Source of the DNA: Dietzia cinnamea NBRC 102147
GTDB taxonomy: Bacteria; Actinomycetota; Actinomycetes; Mycobacteriales; Mycobacteriaceae
Length of the DNA stretch: 64,000 nt
Reading direction: 5' to 3'
Assembly (NCBI RefSeq): GCF_001571065.1
Contig: NZ_BCSW01000004.1
Span: forward strand, 1-64,000
The notes beneath the pieces were generated by a model that saw only the letters and a program-made list of their open reading frames with translations, ran no database searches and was not told where the DNA came from. The position numbers and the translations under genes are program-made. Position 1 is the stretch's first letter; the number at the start of each line of letters is the position of its first letter. Shown one piece after another: positions 43,660 through 52,626 of this stretch.

Positions 43660-44847
43660 ATGTCGGCGGGGAGGTCAACAGTGGCCAGCGCGATCGTCGC
43701 GCAGTCCTGGGAGCGGAGCAGGCGACGGGGGATCGACCCGGATCGGGCGGATCCGCCGGTCGACCTGCAGGGCCCCGACCTGTCCGCGCACCTGGCCGCG
43801 CACCGGATGGCGGCGGTGCTGCCCGTCGTCGAGAAGGTGCTGGTATCCGGGGTCATGACCAGCGGCCACCTCGTGGCGGTCGCCGACGCCGACGGCCGGC
43901 TCCTGTGGCTGTACGGGGACCGCGGCGTGCGGACGCGGGCGGAGCGGATGGCGTTCGTGCCGGGAGCGCTGTGGAGCGACGACGCGGTGGGGGCGAACGC
44001 GCCGGGCCTCGCGCTGCGGCACGACGTCCCCGTGCGGGTGCGTGGTGCGGAGCACTTCCTCGCGCCCGCCCACTCGTGGAGCTGCTCGGCCGCGCCGGTC
44101 CACGACCCGGTGACGGGGCGGGTGATCGGCGGTATCGACGTGACCGGTCACGACACCGCGGCCTCGGACGAGGTGCTCGCCCTGGTCGGTGCCACCGCGC
44201 TGCTCGCCGAGGCCGAGCTGCGGTCGACCCCGGCCGGCGTGCTCCTGCCCGGGCCGGCGGTGGCGGCGGCGACCGCGCCGCGCCTACTCGAGGTCCTCGG
44301 CACCGCCCGTCCGGTGCTCGCCGACCACGGCCCGCTCACCGGTCGTCACGCCGAGATCCTCGTCCTGCTCGCCGCCCACCCCGGTGGGCTGTCCGGCGGA
44401 GCGCTGGCCGGGCTCCTCGGCGAGGGGAGGCTCGACGCCGTCAGCGTCCGCGCCGAGATGTCGAGACTGCGCCGCGCCCTGGGGCCGGACGTCATCGGCT
44501 CCCGGCCGTACCGCCTGGCACCGGGGGTCGTGGAGACCGATGCCGACCGGGTGGTCGCCATGCTCGACGTCGACGTGGACGCCGCGGTGGCGGCCTACCC
44601 CGGTCCGCTCTTGCCGACCTCCTTCGCGCCGGGTGTCGCCGACCTGCGGGAAGAGCTGCACGCCCGGGTCCGCGCCGCCGCGTTGGGCGCGGGATCGGTG
44701 CGGGCCCTGCGCGCCTGGACCGCCGGCCCCGGGCGCGAGGACCCCGACGCCTGGCGGACCCTGGGGTCGCTGCCCGACCTCTCCCCGGCGGCGCGGTCCT
44801 CGGCCCGCTCCGTGCACCGGGTGTTGGACGACCGGCTGGGGGCCTGA
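43660..44847 (+). CDS. GAF-domain transcriptional regulator (AcoR-like N-terminus)
   Basis: The protein is 395 aa. It starts with SAIVAQSWERSRRRGIDPD, the typical opening of AcoR-type activators, followed by a GAF-like sensor domain (about 45-175; GALWSDDAVGANAPGLAL, SWSCSAAPVHDPVTGRVIGGIDVTG). No sigma-54 AAA+ domain follows. The middle (225-300, RHAEILVLLAAHPGGLSGGALAGLLGEG and VRAEMSRLRRALGPDVIGSRPYRL) looks like a winged-helix DNA-binding domain. Such genes usually sit next to NAD-aldehyde dehydrogenases and activate them, as here. I chose ATG 43660 for its leaderless box over the in-frame ATG at 43630. Confidence 0.85.
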   Translation: MSAGRSTVASAIVAQSWERSRRRGIDPDRADPPVDLQGPDLSAHLAAHRMAAVLPVVEKVLVSGVMTSGHLVAVADADGRLLWLYGDRGVRTRAERMAFVPGALWSDDAVGANAPGLALRHDVPVRVRGAEHFLAPAHSWSCSAAPVHDPVTGRVIGGIDVTGHDTAASDEVLALVGATALLAEAELRSTPAGVLLPGPAVAAATAPRLLEVLGTARPVLADHGPLTGRHAEILVLLAAHPGGLSGGALAGLLGEGRLDAVSVRAEMSRLRRALGPDVIGSRPYRLAPGVVETDADRVVAMLDVDVDAAVAAYPGPLLPTSFAPGVADLREELHARVRAAALGAGSVRALRAWTAGPGREDPDAWRTLGSLPDLSPAARSSARSVHRVLDDRLGA

Positions 44848-44905
44848 GCGCCTCGTCGTCGTCGCCCCCGGTCCCTCCCTCGCCGCCCCTGCCTCGCCGC
44901 GCGGC

Positions 44906-44923
44906 GTGCAACGTCCGTGCAAC
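44906..44923 (+). promoter_or_regulatory. Direct repeat GTGCAAC-N4-GTGCAAC upstream of the aldehyde dehydrogenase
   Basis: Two exact copies of GTGCAAC start 11 bases apart, one helical turn. They lie just upstream of a TAGTGT -10 candidate (44935-44940). They are a plausible binding site for the preceding GAF regulator. Confidence 0.45.
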
Positions 44924-44997
44924 CCTCCCGTCGATAGTGTTCTGCATCACAGTCGCCGACCGCAGGGGTCGGCGCGCGCAGACGAGAGGTGCCAGAC

Positions 44998-46521
<1,524 letters not shown>

Positions 46522-46522
<1 letters not shown>

Positions 46523-47070
46523 TGGACGACGTGTGCGGATTGCCCTCGGGCGGGAGCGTGCGCATCGCGGCACGGGCCCTCCCGCCCGAGGGGGCGCCGG
46601 CCGCGCTGCCGGCGCGCGTCGTGGTCACCGAGCCGGCCGCGCAGCTGATCCGCGAGCTGGTCGAGCGCCACGGGCCGGTGATGTTCCACCAGTCCGGCGG
46701 GTGCTGCGACGGTTCGGCGCCCATGTGCTACCCGGACGGGGAGTTCCGCGTGGGTCAGCGGGATGTCCTCGTGGGGGAGGTGGACCTGGCGCCGGGCGCC
46801 CGGGACGTACCGGCGGGAGACGAAGACGAGGCGCGCCTGAGCTCGTCGTCGTCGTCGACCCGGGTGCGCGTCTGGATCTCGGGCCCACAGTTCGACACCT
46901 GGAAGCACACACAACTGGTGCTGGACGCGGTCCCGGGCAGGGGCTCGGGGTTCAGTCTCGAGAACCCGACCGGGAAGCGGTTCCTGTCGCGGGCCCGCAC
47001 GTTCGACGAGCGCGAACTCGCCGCCCTCGAGGAGTTCCCGCCGGCGACGGGGGCGGACCCGGGGGCGTAG
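46522..47070 (+). CDS. DUF779 protein linked to aldehyde dehydrogenase
   Basis: The protein is 182 aa. The DUF779 core is clear: LIRELVERHGPVMFHQSGGCCDGSAPMCYPDGEFRVGQRDVLVGEV and VWISGPQFDTWKHTQLVLDAVPGRGSGFSLE. Its conserved CC and C residues suggest metal or thiol chemistry. The family's role is unknown, but it almost always follows an aldehyde dehydrogenase. An acidic and poly-serine insert (about 98-112, six Ser in a row) is encoded by a GTC/TCG run and is not family-typical. Its ATG overlaps the ALDH stop (TGATG). Confidence 0.85.
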
Positions 47071-47132
47071 GGGCGGGCCGGCGTCCACGGCCGGGACCGG
47101 CCGATCCGGCCTGCCAGGAGCGGCCACGGCGG

Positions 47133-47144
47133 TAGAGTCCGACC
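47133..47144 (+). promoter_or_regulatory. Leaderless promoter of the HD-domain gene
   Basis: TAGAGT (47133-47138), 6 bases, then ATG at 47145; no ribosome site. Confidence 0.5.
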
Positions 47145-47777
47145 ATGGACACGGACCGCACGGCCTCCGCTGACCCCCTCGACGCCACCGTCGAGTTCCT
47201 CACCGCCGAGCTGCGTGCTGACCTGCTGCGACGCTGGAACGAGCCGCAGCGGCGGTACCACAACGAGACGCACCTGCGGGCCGACCTGCGGGCGATCGAC
47301 GCGCTCGAGGCCGACGGGGAGTCGTTCGACGGCACCGAGGTCCGCCTGGCCGCCTGGCTACACGCCGCGGTGTTCGACCCCGCCGGCTCGGAGAACACCG
47401 AGAAGTCCGCGGCGCTGGCCGAGCGCGTTCTCGAACCCTCCGCTCCGGCCGCCGAGGTCGCGCGGCTGGTCCGCCTCATGGGCGGGCACCGCGTCGAGCC
47501 GGGGGACCTCAACGGCGCGGTCCTCTCCGACGCCGACCTCGCCGTGCTCGGCGCCGACCCCGACACGTATGACACCTACGCCCGCGACGTCCGCCACGAG
47601 TACGCCCACGTGCCGGGCGAGCGGTTCGTGGCCGGGCGGATCGGCGCGTTGGAGGGGTTGCTCGACCGTCGCTCGGTGTTCCTCACGCGGGCGGGCCGCG
47701 ATCTGTGGGAGAAGAAGGCCCACGCCAACCTCAACCGCGAGCTGGGGCTCCTGCGCGCGGGCGTGTCCGAGAGCTGA
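47145..47777 (+). CDS. HD-type metal-dependent phosphohydrolase-like protein
   Basis: The protein is 210 aa. RRYHNETHLRADL (about 36-48) and LAAWLHAAVFDP (about 67-78) match the first His and the His-Asp pair of a predicted HD-superfamily group whose typical signature is YHNxxH...FHD. A later D (NGAVLSDADLAVLGAD) could be the last metal ligand. Related proteins are annotated as predicted metal-dependent hydrolases with no known substrate. It appears to be a single-gene transcription unit, converging with the glutamate-synthase-like gene. Confidence 0.75.
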   Translation: MDTDRTASADPLDATVEFLTAELRADLLRRWNEPQRRYHNETHLRADLRAIDALEADGESFDGTEVRLAAWLHAAVFDPAGSENTEKSAALAERVLEPSAPAAEVARLVRLMGGHRVEPGDLNGAVLSDADLAVLGADPDTYDTYARDVRHEYAHVPGERFVAGRIGALEGLLDRRSVFLTRAGRDLWEKKAHANLNRELGLLRAGVSES

Positions 47778-47808
47778 GCGGCGCCGCGACCCCGGCCGGC
47801 CGCTGGTG

Positions 47809-47847
47809 CGGTCGGTGTCAGTCGCGCACGGTCGGTCAGTCGCGCGG
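47809..47847. repeat. Imperfect tandem repeat at convergent gene ends
   Basis: CGGTCGGT-(GT)-CAGTCGCGC occurs twice in a row, once with and once without the GT. The second copy includes the stop codon of the glutamate-synthase-like gene. It is probably a small local duplication. Confidence 0.4.
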
Positions 47848-49425
47848 ACCGATGCCGGGTGGCGTGACCGCGGCCGTGTACTCCGCGACGCCGGAGGCGA
47901 CCATGAACTCGGTGATGGCGCGGGCATCGTCCTCGCCCGGCAGTCCCCAGCCGTCCCGGTACCCGTAGACGTCGGCCAGCGTGTGCGCGTCCCGGGTCCC
48001 GCGGGCGAGCTCGACGTCGGTCGGCCCGATGAGGCCGGGATGCGGGACCCCGACCGCGCCGGCGACCTTGACGAGCTCGCGGCGCAGTGACCGGATGTAG
48101 TTCGAACACCGCACCGCCATCGTCGTGGGATCGACACCGCGGACCAGCCAGGGATTCTGGGTGGCGACCCCCGTAGGGCATCCGCCGGTGTGACATTTCT
48201 GCGCCTGGATGCACCCCACCGACAGCATCGGCTCGCGGGCCACGTTGATCATGTCGACTCCCAGCGCCAGCGCGACCACCGCGTTCTCCGGGATACCCAA
48301 CTTGCCGGACCCGATGAACATGACGTCGTCGGCCAGCCCGGCCTCGGCGAAGACCGAGTAGACGCGCGGGAAGCCCAGGCGGAAGGGCAGGGACACGGCA
48401 TCGGTGAACACGAGCGGGCCCGCTCCGGTACCGCCCTCTCCGCCGTCGATCGTGATGAAGTCGACGCCACGGTCGCGCGGGACCATCGCGGTGGCGAGAT
48501 CCTCCCAGAAGCCCATGTCGCCGACCGCCGATTTGATGCCGACGGGTAGTCCGGTGCGGTCCGCGATCTCCTCCACCAGGTCCAGCATCGAGTCGACGTC
48601 GTGGAACGCGGTGTGGCGGGAGGGGCTCGCGCAGTCCTCGCCCAGCGGGATCCCGCGGATCGCGGCGACCTCCTCGGTGATCTTGGCTGCCGGCAGGAGC
48701 CCGCCGAGCCCCGGTTTGGCGCCCTGGCTGAGCTTGATCTCGATGGCCCGGATCGGGTGCTTCTCGGCGAGGGCCACCAGCTTGTCGATGTCGAAGCGGC
48801 CGTCGTCGTCCCGGACCCCGAAATACGCGGTTCCGATCTGGAAGACCAGGTCAGCGCCGTTCTGGTGGTACGGGCTCAGCCCGCCCTCACCGGTGTTGTG
48901 CAGGGCCCCCGAGAGGGCGGCGCCGCGGTTGAGCGACTCCACCGCCGGGGCGGAGAGCGCACCGTAGCTCATCGCCGAGATGCTGACCAGCGACTCCGGT
49001 CGGTACGCACGGGCGCGACCCCGGGCTGCGCCGAGCACCTTGGCGGGAGGGAGCGGGAGTTGCTGCCCGGCGTGCGGCCCGGCTGACAGCGTGACGTCGC
49101 TGAAGGTGCGCTGTTTGACGATCGGGTAGCCCTCGAGGAACTCGATGTCGTTGTCCGTGCCGAAGCCGAACGTGGTCGCCCGGGCCTCGGCGGACTCGTA
49201 CACCCAGTCGCGCTGGTCGCGGGTGAACGGGCGTTCTTCGTCGTTTCCCGCGACGATGTACTGCCGAAGCTCGGGGCCGATGGCGGTCAGCGCCATCCGG
49301 GCGTGGCCGAGGACGGGGAAGGTCCGCAGGACCGGGTAGCGGGTCTGGCGCAGATCGGTGGCCGCGACCGCGGCGAGAGCGGCCAGTGGCGCTCCGAGGA
49401 GCCATTTGCGCATGTCGACCTCCAA
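47836..49425 (-). CDS. FMN-binding glutamate synthase-like protein, membrane-anchored
   Basis: The protein is 529 aa. An N-terminal hydrophobic segment (WLLGAPLAALAAVAATDL, about 7-24) is followed by the Glu_synthase TIM barrel: SISAMSYGALSAPAVESLNRGA, GEGGLSPYHQNGADLVFQIGTAYFG, EIKLSQGAKPGLGGLLPAAKIT, ITIDGGEGGTGAGPLVF, and the [3Fe-4S] cysteines CIQAQKCHTGGCPTGVATQNP. It lacks the glutamine amidotransferase domain of true GltB, which is present separately at 55412. The function of this stand-alone class is not established. The start could be GTG 49425 or ATG 49413. Confidence 0.88.
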   Translation of the reverse strand: MEVDMRKWLLGAPLAALAAVAATDLRQTRYPVLRTFPVLGHARMALTAIGPELRQYIVAGNDEERPFTRDQRDWVYESAEARATTFGFGTDNDIEFLEGYPIVKQRTFSDVTLSAGPHAGQQLPLPPAKVLGAARGRARAYRPESLVSISAMSYGALSAPAVESLNRGAALSGALHNTGEGGLSPYHQNGADLVFQIGTAYFGVRDDDGRFDIDKLVALAEKHPIRAIEIKLSQGAKPGLGGLLPAAKITEEVAAIRGIPLGEDCASPSRHTAFHDVDSMLDLVEEIADRTGLPVGIKSAVGDMGFWEDLATAMVPRDRGVDFITIDGGEGGTGAGPLVFTDAVSLPFRLGFPRVYSVFAEAGLADDVMFIGSGKLGIPENAVVALALGVDMINVAREPMLSVGCIQAQKCHTGGCPTGVATQNPWLVRGVDPTTMAVRCSNYIRSLRRELVKVAGAVGVPHPGLIGPTDVELARGTRDAHTLADVYGYRDGWGLPGEDDARAITEFMVASGVAEYTAAVTPPGIGPRD

Positions 49426-49483
49426 GGGGGCGGGGTGGTGGGCCGGGGGCTGCCCCCATCATGCCGACCGGGCGCCGCCGGCG

Positions 49484-50605
49484 TCAGGGCAGGATGCGCG
49501 AGATGACGTCGGCGGCGACGTCTTCGAGCAGCGGGCCCGCGTTGGCGATCGACCGCTCGAGGTCCGGCTCGCGTTCGGTCAAGGCGGCGGCGGCGGCGAA
49601 CCCGGCCTCGGCGACCCGGTCGGCCTCGAGATCCAGGCGGCCGCAGACCGCGACCACCGGCACCGCGTGTGACCGGCAGAGGGCGGCCACGCCCATCGGG
49701 GTCTTGCCGTGCATGGTCTGGTCGTCCAGTCGCCCCTCGCCGGTCACCACGAGGTCGGCGGCGGAGAGCATGTCCTCCAGGCCGGTGAGCGTGCCCAGCA
49801 CCTCGAAGCCGGGATCCAGGGAGGCGCCGAGCAGCTCGCGGGCGGCGAAGCCCACACCGCCGGCAGCGCCGGAGCCCGGGGCGTCGGGGTCCACGTCGAG
49901 CCCCTGGGCGCGCAGGACCTCGACGAGCCGGGCGAGGCCGGCCTCGAGCTCGTCCAGCTGTTCGTCGGTGGCGCCCTTCTGCGGGCCGTAGACGCGGGCC
50001 GCGCCCAGCGGGCCGAGCAGCGGGTTGTCGACGTCGCAGGCCACGAGGATCCTGGCGGCCCGGACGGCCGGGTCGAGACCGTCGAGGTCCACGCGGTCCA
50101 GGTGGATCAACGCGCCGCCGCCGTCGGGTAGCTCGGCACCGGAGGCGTCGAGGAACCGCGCGCCCAGGGCGGAGAGCATCCCGGTGCCGCCGTCGGTGGA
50201 GGCGCTGCCGCCGATGCCCAGGTGGATGTTGCCGCGGCCGGATCGGAGCGCGGCCAGCATGACCTCGCCGACCCCGCGGCTCGACGCCTCCAGGGGACGC
50301 GGCTCCCCGCCGGGCAGGCGGAGCAGGCCGCAGGCGTCGGCCATCTCGACGAACGCGGTGTCCGGATCGATGGCGGCGAAGGACGTCTCCACCGTCTCGC
50401 CCGTGGGCCCGGACACGGTGACGGGCACGGGGCGCGCGCCGCCGGCGACCATCACCTCCAGGCTGCCGCCCCCGCCGTCGGCGACCGGGCGCTCGACCAC
50501 GTCGATCTCGGGGTGCGCCCGCCGAGCGCCCTCCGCCGCGTGACGGCACGCCTCGATAGCGGTGAGTGAGCCCTTGAAGGCCCCGCAGGCCACGACGATC
50601 GTCAC
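49484..50605 (-). CDS. glxK: Glycerate kinase
   Basis: The protein is 373 aa. It phosphorylates glycerate to 2- or 3-phosphoglycerate. The start VVACGAFKGSLTAIEACRHAAEGARRAHP, then PVADGGGGSLEVMV, GIGGSASTDGGTGMLSALGARFLD, GAAGGVGFAARELLGA, VVTGEGRLDDQTMHGKTPMGVA and VCGR are all GarK/GlxK family motifs. The GTG at 50605 gives the conserved start (MTIVVACG). It may act in glyoxylate or glycerol-derived metabolism; no partner genes are adjacent. Confidence 0.9.
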   Translation of the reverse strand: MTIVVACGAFKGSLTAIEACRHAAEGARRAHPEIDVVERPVADGGGGSLEVMVAGGARPVPVTVSGPTGETVETSFAAIDPDTAFVEMADACGLLRLPGGEPRPLEASSRGVGEVMLAALRSGRGNIHLGIGGSASTDGGTGMLSALGARFLDASGAELPDGGGALIHLDRVDLDGLDPAVRAARILVACDVDNPLLGPLGAARVYGPQKGATDEQLDELEAGLARLVEVLRAQGLDVDPDAPGSGAAGGVGFAARELLGASLDPGFEVLGTLTGLEDMLSAADLVVTGEGRLDDQTMHGKTPMGVAALCRSHAVPVVAVCGRLDLEADRVAEAGFAAAAALTEREPDLERSIANAGPLLEDVAADVISRILP

Positions 50606-50644
50606 GCCTGCATCATCCCCTATGAGTGTCCGGCGACACACGAC

Positions 50645-50684
50645 GGCCCGGGGTCGCGACGGGGGAGGGTCGCGATCCCGGGCC
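50645..50684 (-). terminator. Strong stem-loop terminator
   Basis: GGCCCGGGGTCGCGAC (50645-50660) pairs with GTCGCGATCCCGGGCC (50669-50684) with one G-T position and an 8-base loop. It follows the stop of the GSL-rich secreted protein. Confidence 0.65.
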
Positions 50685-50727
50685 AGGAAGGCGCATCCGC
50701 TGCGCCGCGTGTCTCAGCCGGGGGTTA

Positions 50728-51306
50728 TCAGCCCAGCGAGCCGGCGGCGAGGCCGACGTCGGCGGTGACGCCGGCCTCGCCGGTCTCGTCGGCGGCGTCA
50801 TCCTCGGCGCCGGAGCTCAGGCCGGCGAGCGAGCCGCTCAGCGAGCCGGTCCCGGACTCGTCGTCGGTGGCCGCGGTGTCGTCCGTGGACTCATCGCCCG
50901 AGCCGAGCGAACCGGGGGTGGTCTCATCGGTGGCGGTGTCATCGGCCTCGCCGGCGGAGCCGGAGTCCGCGGCAGGGCCGCCGCCGTCGATGGCGTCGCT
51001 GCCGGTGTTCGGGGAGACCCCGAGGCTGCCGAACTCGATCGAGCCCGGGTTGGGCGTCTCGGCGTCGAGGTTGAGGTTGAAGCTCAGGCTGCCCAGATCG
51101 ACACCGATGTCCGTGCCGAGGGCGCCCTCGAGGCTGCCGTCCTCGCCGGTGGCCTCGGCCAGGCTGGCGGTGGGATCCGTGGGGGTGCCGGCGTCCTCCG
51201 CGGCGGCGAGGCCCGGGAACGCGATGGCGGCACCGATGCCGAACGCGCCGACGGCGGCGATCTTCGCGGTGGTGCGGTTGGTGGTCTTGCGGTGGGTGTT
51301 CGTCAT
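50728..51306 (-). CDS. Secreted acidic GSL-rich protein (192 aa)
   Basis: An N-terminal signal peptide is evident (RKTTNRTTAKIAAVGAFGIG... ending LAAA-ED about residue 36). The mature part is rich in Gly, Ser, Leu, Asp, Glu and Thr, with seven GSL tripeptides and no cysteine. The second half is an acidic low-complexity stretch (SGDESTDDTAATDDESG). No known domain is visible. It resembles in style the proteins at 54096 and 62906. GGAGAG lies just before the ATG. A direct repeat GGTNAC-N5-GGTNAC is about 130 bases upstream. Confidence 0.75.
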   Translation of the reverse strand: MTNTHRKTTNRTTAKIAAVGAFGIGAAIAFPGLAAAEDAGTPTDPTASLAEATGEDGSLEGALGTDIGVDLGSLSFNLNLDAETPNPGSIEFGSLGVSPNTGSDAIDGGGPAADSGSAGEADDTATDETTPGSLGSGDESTDDTAATDDESGTGSLSGSLAGLSSGAEDDAADETGEAGVTADVGLAAGSLG

Positions 51307-51437
51307 AGAGGAACTCTCCGATCTGCATCGACCCCGATGAATCTCATCGCGGACACCCCGGTCGGAGCGGGGTGCGTCGGCGACCCTACAAGCGCACGGG
51401 AGTTCCGCAAGAGGTCGACAACCTGAGCGTCCCTTGA

Positions 51438-51454
51438 GGTAACAACTCGGTCAC
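51438..51454. promoter_or_regulatory. Direct repeat GGTNAC-N5-GGTNAC
   Basis: GGTAAC (51438-51443) and GGTCAC (51449-51454) are 11 bases apart, upstream of the secreted GSL gene. This spacing is typical of OmpR/PhoB-type response regulators and resembles sites described for MtrA, which controls cell-wall and secreted proteins. The same bases can also fold: GTCCC (51430-51434) and GGGAC (51456-51460) flank it, followed by five T (51463-51467), which looks like a plus-strand terminator. Confidence 0.4.
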
Positions 51455-51496
51455 CGGGACACTTTTTGCTTCCCACGCGGCATCTGCGCGATCGGT

Positions 51497-51991
51497 GTGT
51501 CGCGCGTCATGCCTGCCTGGGCCGGGCGCATGGACGCTTCCGCAGCCGCCGGTCCGCCGCCGCGGGGCCCGCCCGTCGTGGTGGAGACGCACGGCGCGCT
51601 CATCTTCCTCTGGGGTGACGAGGCTCACAAAGGTCAGGCGGCTCGCGTCGGGGGCTGGGATCTCGCCGTCGTCCTTCTCGCGGCCTACCGGGAGGCCTCC
51701 GGCTACGACGCGGCGCCGTCGCGCCGAACAGGCGACTCTCTGCTGCGCGCGAGGGTGCGGCGCTCGGACGTGGTGCGCGCTGACGTGGTGCGGGAGCAGA
51801 CGGGCCGGAAGAGCGACAGGTATTCGGAGGAGGCGGTCGGGGCGGTCTACGCCGAGATGCTCGTCCGCCGGTGGGCGGAACGCGAACCGGGACCGCTGCC
51901 CCGGGCCTGCGAGCAGAGTCGTTGCCAGATCACAATTCTGGGGAAGCGGGCCCCACGCACCGAAACGAGGGGCGTATGGTCGTGCGCGTGA
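51497..51991 (+). CDS. Possible hypothetical protein (164 aa)
   Basis: This frame starts with GTG 51497 and overlaps the next gene by 16 bases. Third positions are fairly G/C-rich and the middle has protein-like alternation (GGWDLAVVLLAAYREASGYDAA, EEAVGAVYAEMLVRRWAEREPG). I recognise no domain, see no clear ribosome site, and the N-terminus is Pro/Gly-rich. It could equally be non-coding. Otherwise the 669 bases from 51307 to 51975 hold only the regulatory repeat above. Confidence 0.3.
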   Translation: MSRVMPAWAGRMDASAAAGPPPRGPPVVVETHGALIFLWGDEAHKGQAARVGGWDLAVVLLAAYREASGYDAAPSRRTGDSLLRARVRRSDVVRADVVREQTGRKSDRYSEEAVGAVYAEMLVRRWAEREPGPLPRACEQSRCQITILGKRAPRTETRGVWSCA

Positions 51992-52584
51992 CCCACCCCT
52001 TCGCACGGGCCGGGCGGGAGCTCGTCCCCGGCCGCTGGTTCGGCCCCGCCGCCGTCATGGCGCTGGGCTGTGCGATCGCGTGGACACTCGTCGGCTTCGG
52101 CCACGGTGCGCTGCTGGCGGCCGTGGTCCTCGTCGGGACGCTGTTCGTGGCGCTGTGGAACTCGCCGCTGCGCGCCACGGGGCACGAGTCGTTGCAGGCC
52201 GTGCGCGCCCTGGCCTCCGCCGGGCACGCGGTCGTGGTGCTGTGGCGGCCGGGCTGCCCTTACTCGGCGGCGCTGCGCCGCCGGGCCAGCCGCGAGGGCC
52301 TCAAGGTCCACTGGGTCAACATCTGGCGCGACGAGGACGCGCACGAGCTGTGTTGCACGATCAACGGCGGCTCCGAGGAGACGCCCACCGCCGTGGTGCT
52401 CGATCCGACCCTGACGGCGCCCGTGGTGATCCCCGCATCCGTGCCGGGGATCCGTGAGGCGACCGCCGCGCCGATCACCCCCACTCAGGCGATCACCCCG
52501 ATCACGAAGATCTGCGCCGTCGCCGCGCCCGCCACCACCCCCGCGATCGGGGCGCCCCGCAGGACCGGCTCCCGCGGCCACTGA
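51976..52584 (+). CDS. Membrane protein with glutaredoxin-like domain
   Basis: The protein is 202 aa. Two hydrophobic segments (AAVMALGCAIAWTLVGFG and ALLAAVVLVGTLFVALW, about 22-62) precede a thioredoxin-fold domain with the redox motif RPGCPYSAALRRRA (C about 93, CPYS). EETPTAVVLDP is the cis-Pro region of glutaredoxins. A single active-site Cys with Ser in the second position suggests a monothiol mechanism, perhaps with mycothiol as in mycoredoxins (inference). The ATG at 51976 has GAGGGG upstream. Confidence 0.7.
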   Translation: MVVRVTHPFARAGRELVPGRWFGPAAVMALGCAIAWTLVGFGHGALLAAVVLVGTLFVALWNSPLRATGHESLQAVRALASAGHAVVVLWRPGCPYSAALRRRASREGLKVHWVNIWRDEDAHELCCTINGGSEETPTAVVLDPTLTAPVVIPASVPGIREATAAPITPTQAITPITKICAVAAPATTPAIGAPRRTGSRGH

Positions 52585-52626
52585 CCGGCCACGCCCGCCG
52601 GCCGGGCCGGGCGCACCTCGTCGTCG

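Noticed and set aside
47836-49425. Second true glutamate synthase large subunit
   Set aside because: It has the FMN barrel and Fe-S cysteines but no amidotransferase domain and only 529 residues, so I call it glutamate-synthase-like.
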